This document shows, one piece after another, positions 54,887 to 58,182 of a stretch of DNA of 58,182 nt. This DNA comes from Hellea sp. (GTDB lineage Bacteria > Pseudomonadota > Alphaproteobacteria > Caulobacterales > Maricaulaceae). How positions within the stretch are numbered: position 1 is the stretch's first letter; every line of letters begins with the position of its first letter. A program made the translations under genes and the position numbers. Where the stretch lies: assembly GCA_020630275.1 (NCBI GenBank), contig JAHDBU010000001.1:1-58182 (forward strand), given 5' to 3'. The notes under the pieces are model-generated. The model was not told the origin of the DNA. It searched no databases and saw only the letters and a list, made by a program, of their open reading frames with translations.

Positions 54887-56113
54887 TTAAGCGACTTTTT
54901 CCCGTTTTAAATCAAGTTCGTCCCAAACTTGGTGCAAAGCGCCCATTAATTGATCCATCATTGTCTCTGAGTGAAAGGGGCTCGGGGTAAAGCGCAGGCG
55001 TTCTGTTCCTCGCGGCACGGTCGGGTAATTGATCGGTTGAACGTATATACCAAACTCTTCGATCAGGCGGTCTGATATGGCCTTACATTTAACCGGGTCA
55101 CCGACCATGAGCGGCACAATATGCGTATCGCCATCGATAAACGGGAAGCCATCGGCGCGGAAACGCTCTTTCAAGGCACTAGCGCGTTCTTGATGTTGCA
55201 CGCGCATTTCCGGTGATATTTTCAGGATTTTCACACTGCGCAATGCACCGGCAGCCGTGCTGGGCGGGATGGATGTTGTGAAAATAAAGCCCGACGCCAT
55301 AGAGCGAACCGCATCAACGATCACTTCATCGGCTGCGATATAACCACCTATCATACCGAATGCCTTGGCCAAAGTGCCCTGTATGATATCAATCCGGTCC
55401 ATAAGAGCTCGTTCTTCGCAAACACCGCCGCCACGCCTGCCATACATACCGACAGCGTGCACTTCATCGATATAAGTCAGAGCGTTATATTTATCGGCCA
55501 GATCGCATATTTCTTTGATGGGCGCGATATCGGCGTCCATGGAATAAACGCTTTCGAAAGCGATAAGTTTGGGACGGTCCGCAGGCGCCGCTTTCAATTT
55601 GGCTTCTAAGTCCACCAAGTCATTGTGTTTGAAAATATGCTTTTCGCAACGTGCGCGCTGAATGCCTGAAATCATAGAAGCGTGATTCATTTCATCAGAA
55701 AAAATAATTAAGCCTGGAAGGATTTTGCTCATCACGCCAAGAGTGGCCTCATTAGCCACATAGCCTGAGGTAAACACGAGCGCTCGATCTTTATCGTGTA
55801 ACTCAGCCAATTCTTTTTCCAACTGAACATGATAATGAGTTGTACCAGCAATGTTACGGGTGCCGCCTGAACCGGTGCCTGCGGCATCAACGGCAGACTT
55901 AACGGCTTCAACAACGCAATCATTTTGCCCCATTCCTAGATAGTCGTTGGAGCACCAAACTACTATTTCCTTTTCAGAGTAGTCGTCTTTATACCAGACC
56001 GCTTTTGGAAATTCGCCCTTTACACGACGGATATCCTGAAAGACCCTGTACCGACCTTCGCCACGTACACTATCTACGGCATCGGAAAAATAGGATGTAT
56101 AATCAAAGGGCAT
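54887..56113 (-). CDS. hemA: 5-aminolevulinate synthase
   Basis: This enzyme condenses glycine and succinyl-CoA in the C4 heme route used by alphaproteobacteria and mitochondria. The 408 residues show [29 protein letters not shown] and [13 protein letters not shown]. The PLP lysine is Lys250 in [13 protein letters not shown]. The start [19 protein letters not shown] fits the family. It is divergent from hemB, with glyA 81 bases downstream; glyA can supply its glycine. Confidence 0.97.
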   Translation of the reverse strand: MPFDYTSYFSDAVDSVRGEGRYRVFQDIRRVKGEFPKAVWYKDDYSEKEIVVWCSNDYLGMGQNDCVVEAVKSAVDAAGTGSGGTRNIAGTTHYHVQLEKELAELHDKDRALVFTSGYVANEATLGVMSKILPGLIIFSDEMNHASMISGIQRARCEKHIFKHNDLVDLEAKLKAAPADRPKLIAFESVYSMDADIAPIKEICDLADKYNALTYIDEVHAVGMYGRRGGGVCEERALMDRIDIIQGTLAKAFGMIGGYIAADEVIVDAVRSMASGFIFTTSIPPSTAAGALRSVKILKISPEMRVQHQERASALKERFRADGFPFIDGDTHIVPLMVGDPVKCKAISDRLIEEFGIYVQPINYPTVPRGTERLRFTPSPFHSETMMDQLMGALHQVWDELDLKREKVA

Positions 56114-56198
56114 AGCCTACCTTGAACCAGTTTCGTTTAAAATACGACAATATGTATAAATAATCCATTGCCGAAACGCCGCATCAAGCTCTAAATAG

Positions 56199-58182
<1,984 letters not shown>

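Overview
The window reads as chromosomal DNA of an aerobic, Gram-negative alphaproteobacterium, most likely from the Caulobacterales/Maricaulales/Hyphomonadaceae neighbourhood. The main indicators are 5-aminolevulinate synthase (the C4 route to heme), an NDUFS4-type complex I subunit, a CBP3-type cytochrome bc1 chaperone, SdhE, CtaA/Cox15, the DUF502-recG-sdhE-mfd block, and the plsX-fabH-ihfA-merR-tRNA-Pro block. Base composition looks close to 50% GC by eye (not computed). The genome is compact: no gene-free stretch exceeds about 250 bases, and many neighbours overlap by 1, 4 or more bases. I see no insertion sequence, prophage, CRISPR array, rRNA or replication origin.

Layout. 1-2673: parE (start probably outside the window) and a Nudix hydrolase. 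2748-6471: a lipoprotein DUF3604 / parvulin-type isomerase / HupE-UreJ membrane protein cassette. 6468-8606: a small membrane protein, a DUF962 (Mpo1-like) protein and a MATE exporter. 8617-12971: malic enzyme maeB facing glnB-glnA, which ends in a strong terminator. 12993-16494: rpoZ, threonine synthase coupled to a shikimate-kinase-like P-loop protein, and ferrochelatase. 16614-19882: an M2 peptidase lipoprotein and a PleD-like protein whose signalling residues are all degenerate. 19879-26466: mfd, sdhE, recG, DUF502. 26498-32891: a DUF3089 hydrolase-fold protein without its serine, kdsA, then a coupled cysK-sseA-metC sulfur operon with a membrane-anchored alpha/beta hydrolase. 32894-36195: tRNA-Arg, NDUFS4-like, a HerA-like ATPase, tRNA-Pro, DUF192, tRNA-Glu. 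36267-41735: recJ, alaC, a lipoprotein, argC, rpsI, rplM. 41954-48657: a small membrane ORF, a lipoprotein, ctaA, tRNA-Pro, a MerR regulator, ihfA, fabH, plsX, the bc1 chaperone and bamE. 48751-54805: a tight operon read right to left, glyA-nrdR-ribD'-ribE-ribBX-ribH-nusB-thiL. 54887-58182: hemA and hemB divergent, then an AraC-family regulator cut by the window edge.

Together the genes cover heme supply (hemA, hemB, hemH, ctaA), respiratory complex assembly (sdhE, CBP3, NDUFS4, ctaA), riboflavin synthesis, nitrogen control (glnB-glnA), sulfur amino acids, lipid and KDO synthesis, and DNA repair. I found no single convincing new defence or mobile system. The points most worth a second look are the RibD that consists only of the reductase domain, the thrC/kinase pair that mirrors a vertebrate fusion protein, the fully degenerate PleD-like protein, the DUF3604-parvulin-HupE cassette, the DUF3089 protein with a GHGQG elbow, and four convergent gene pairs whose stop codons interlock on the same four bases.
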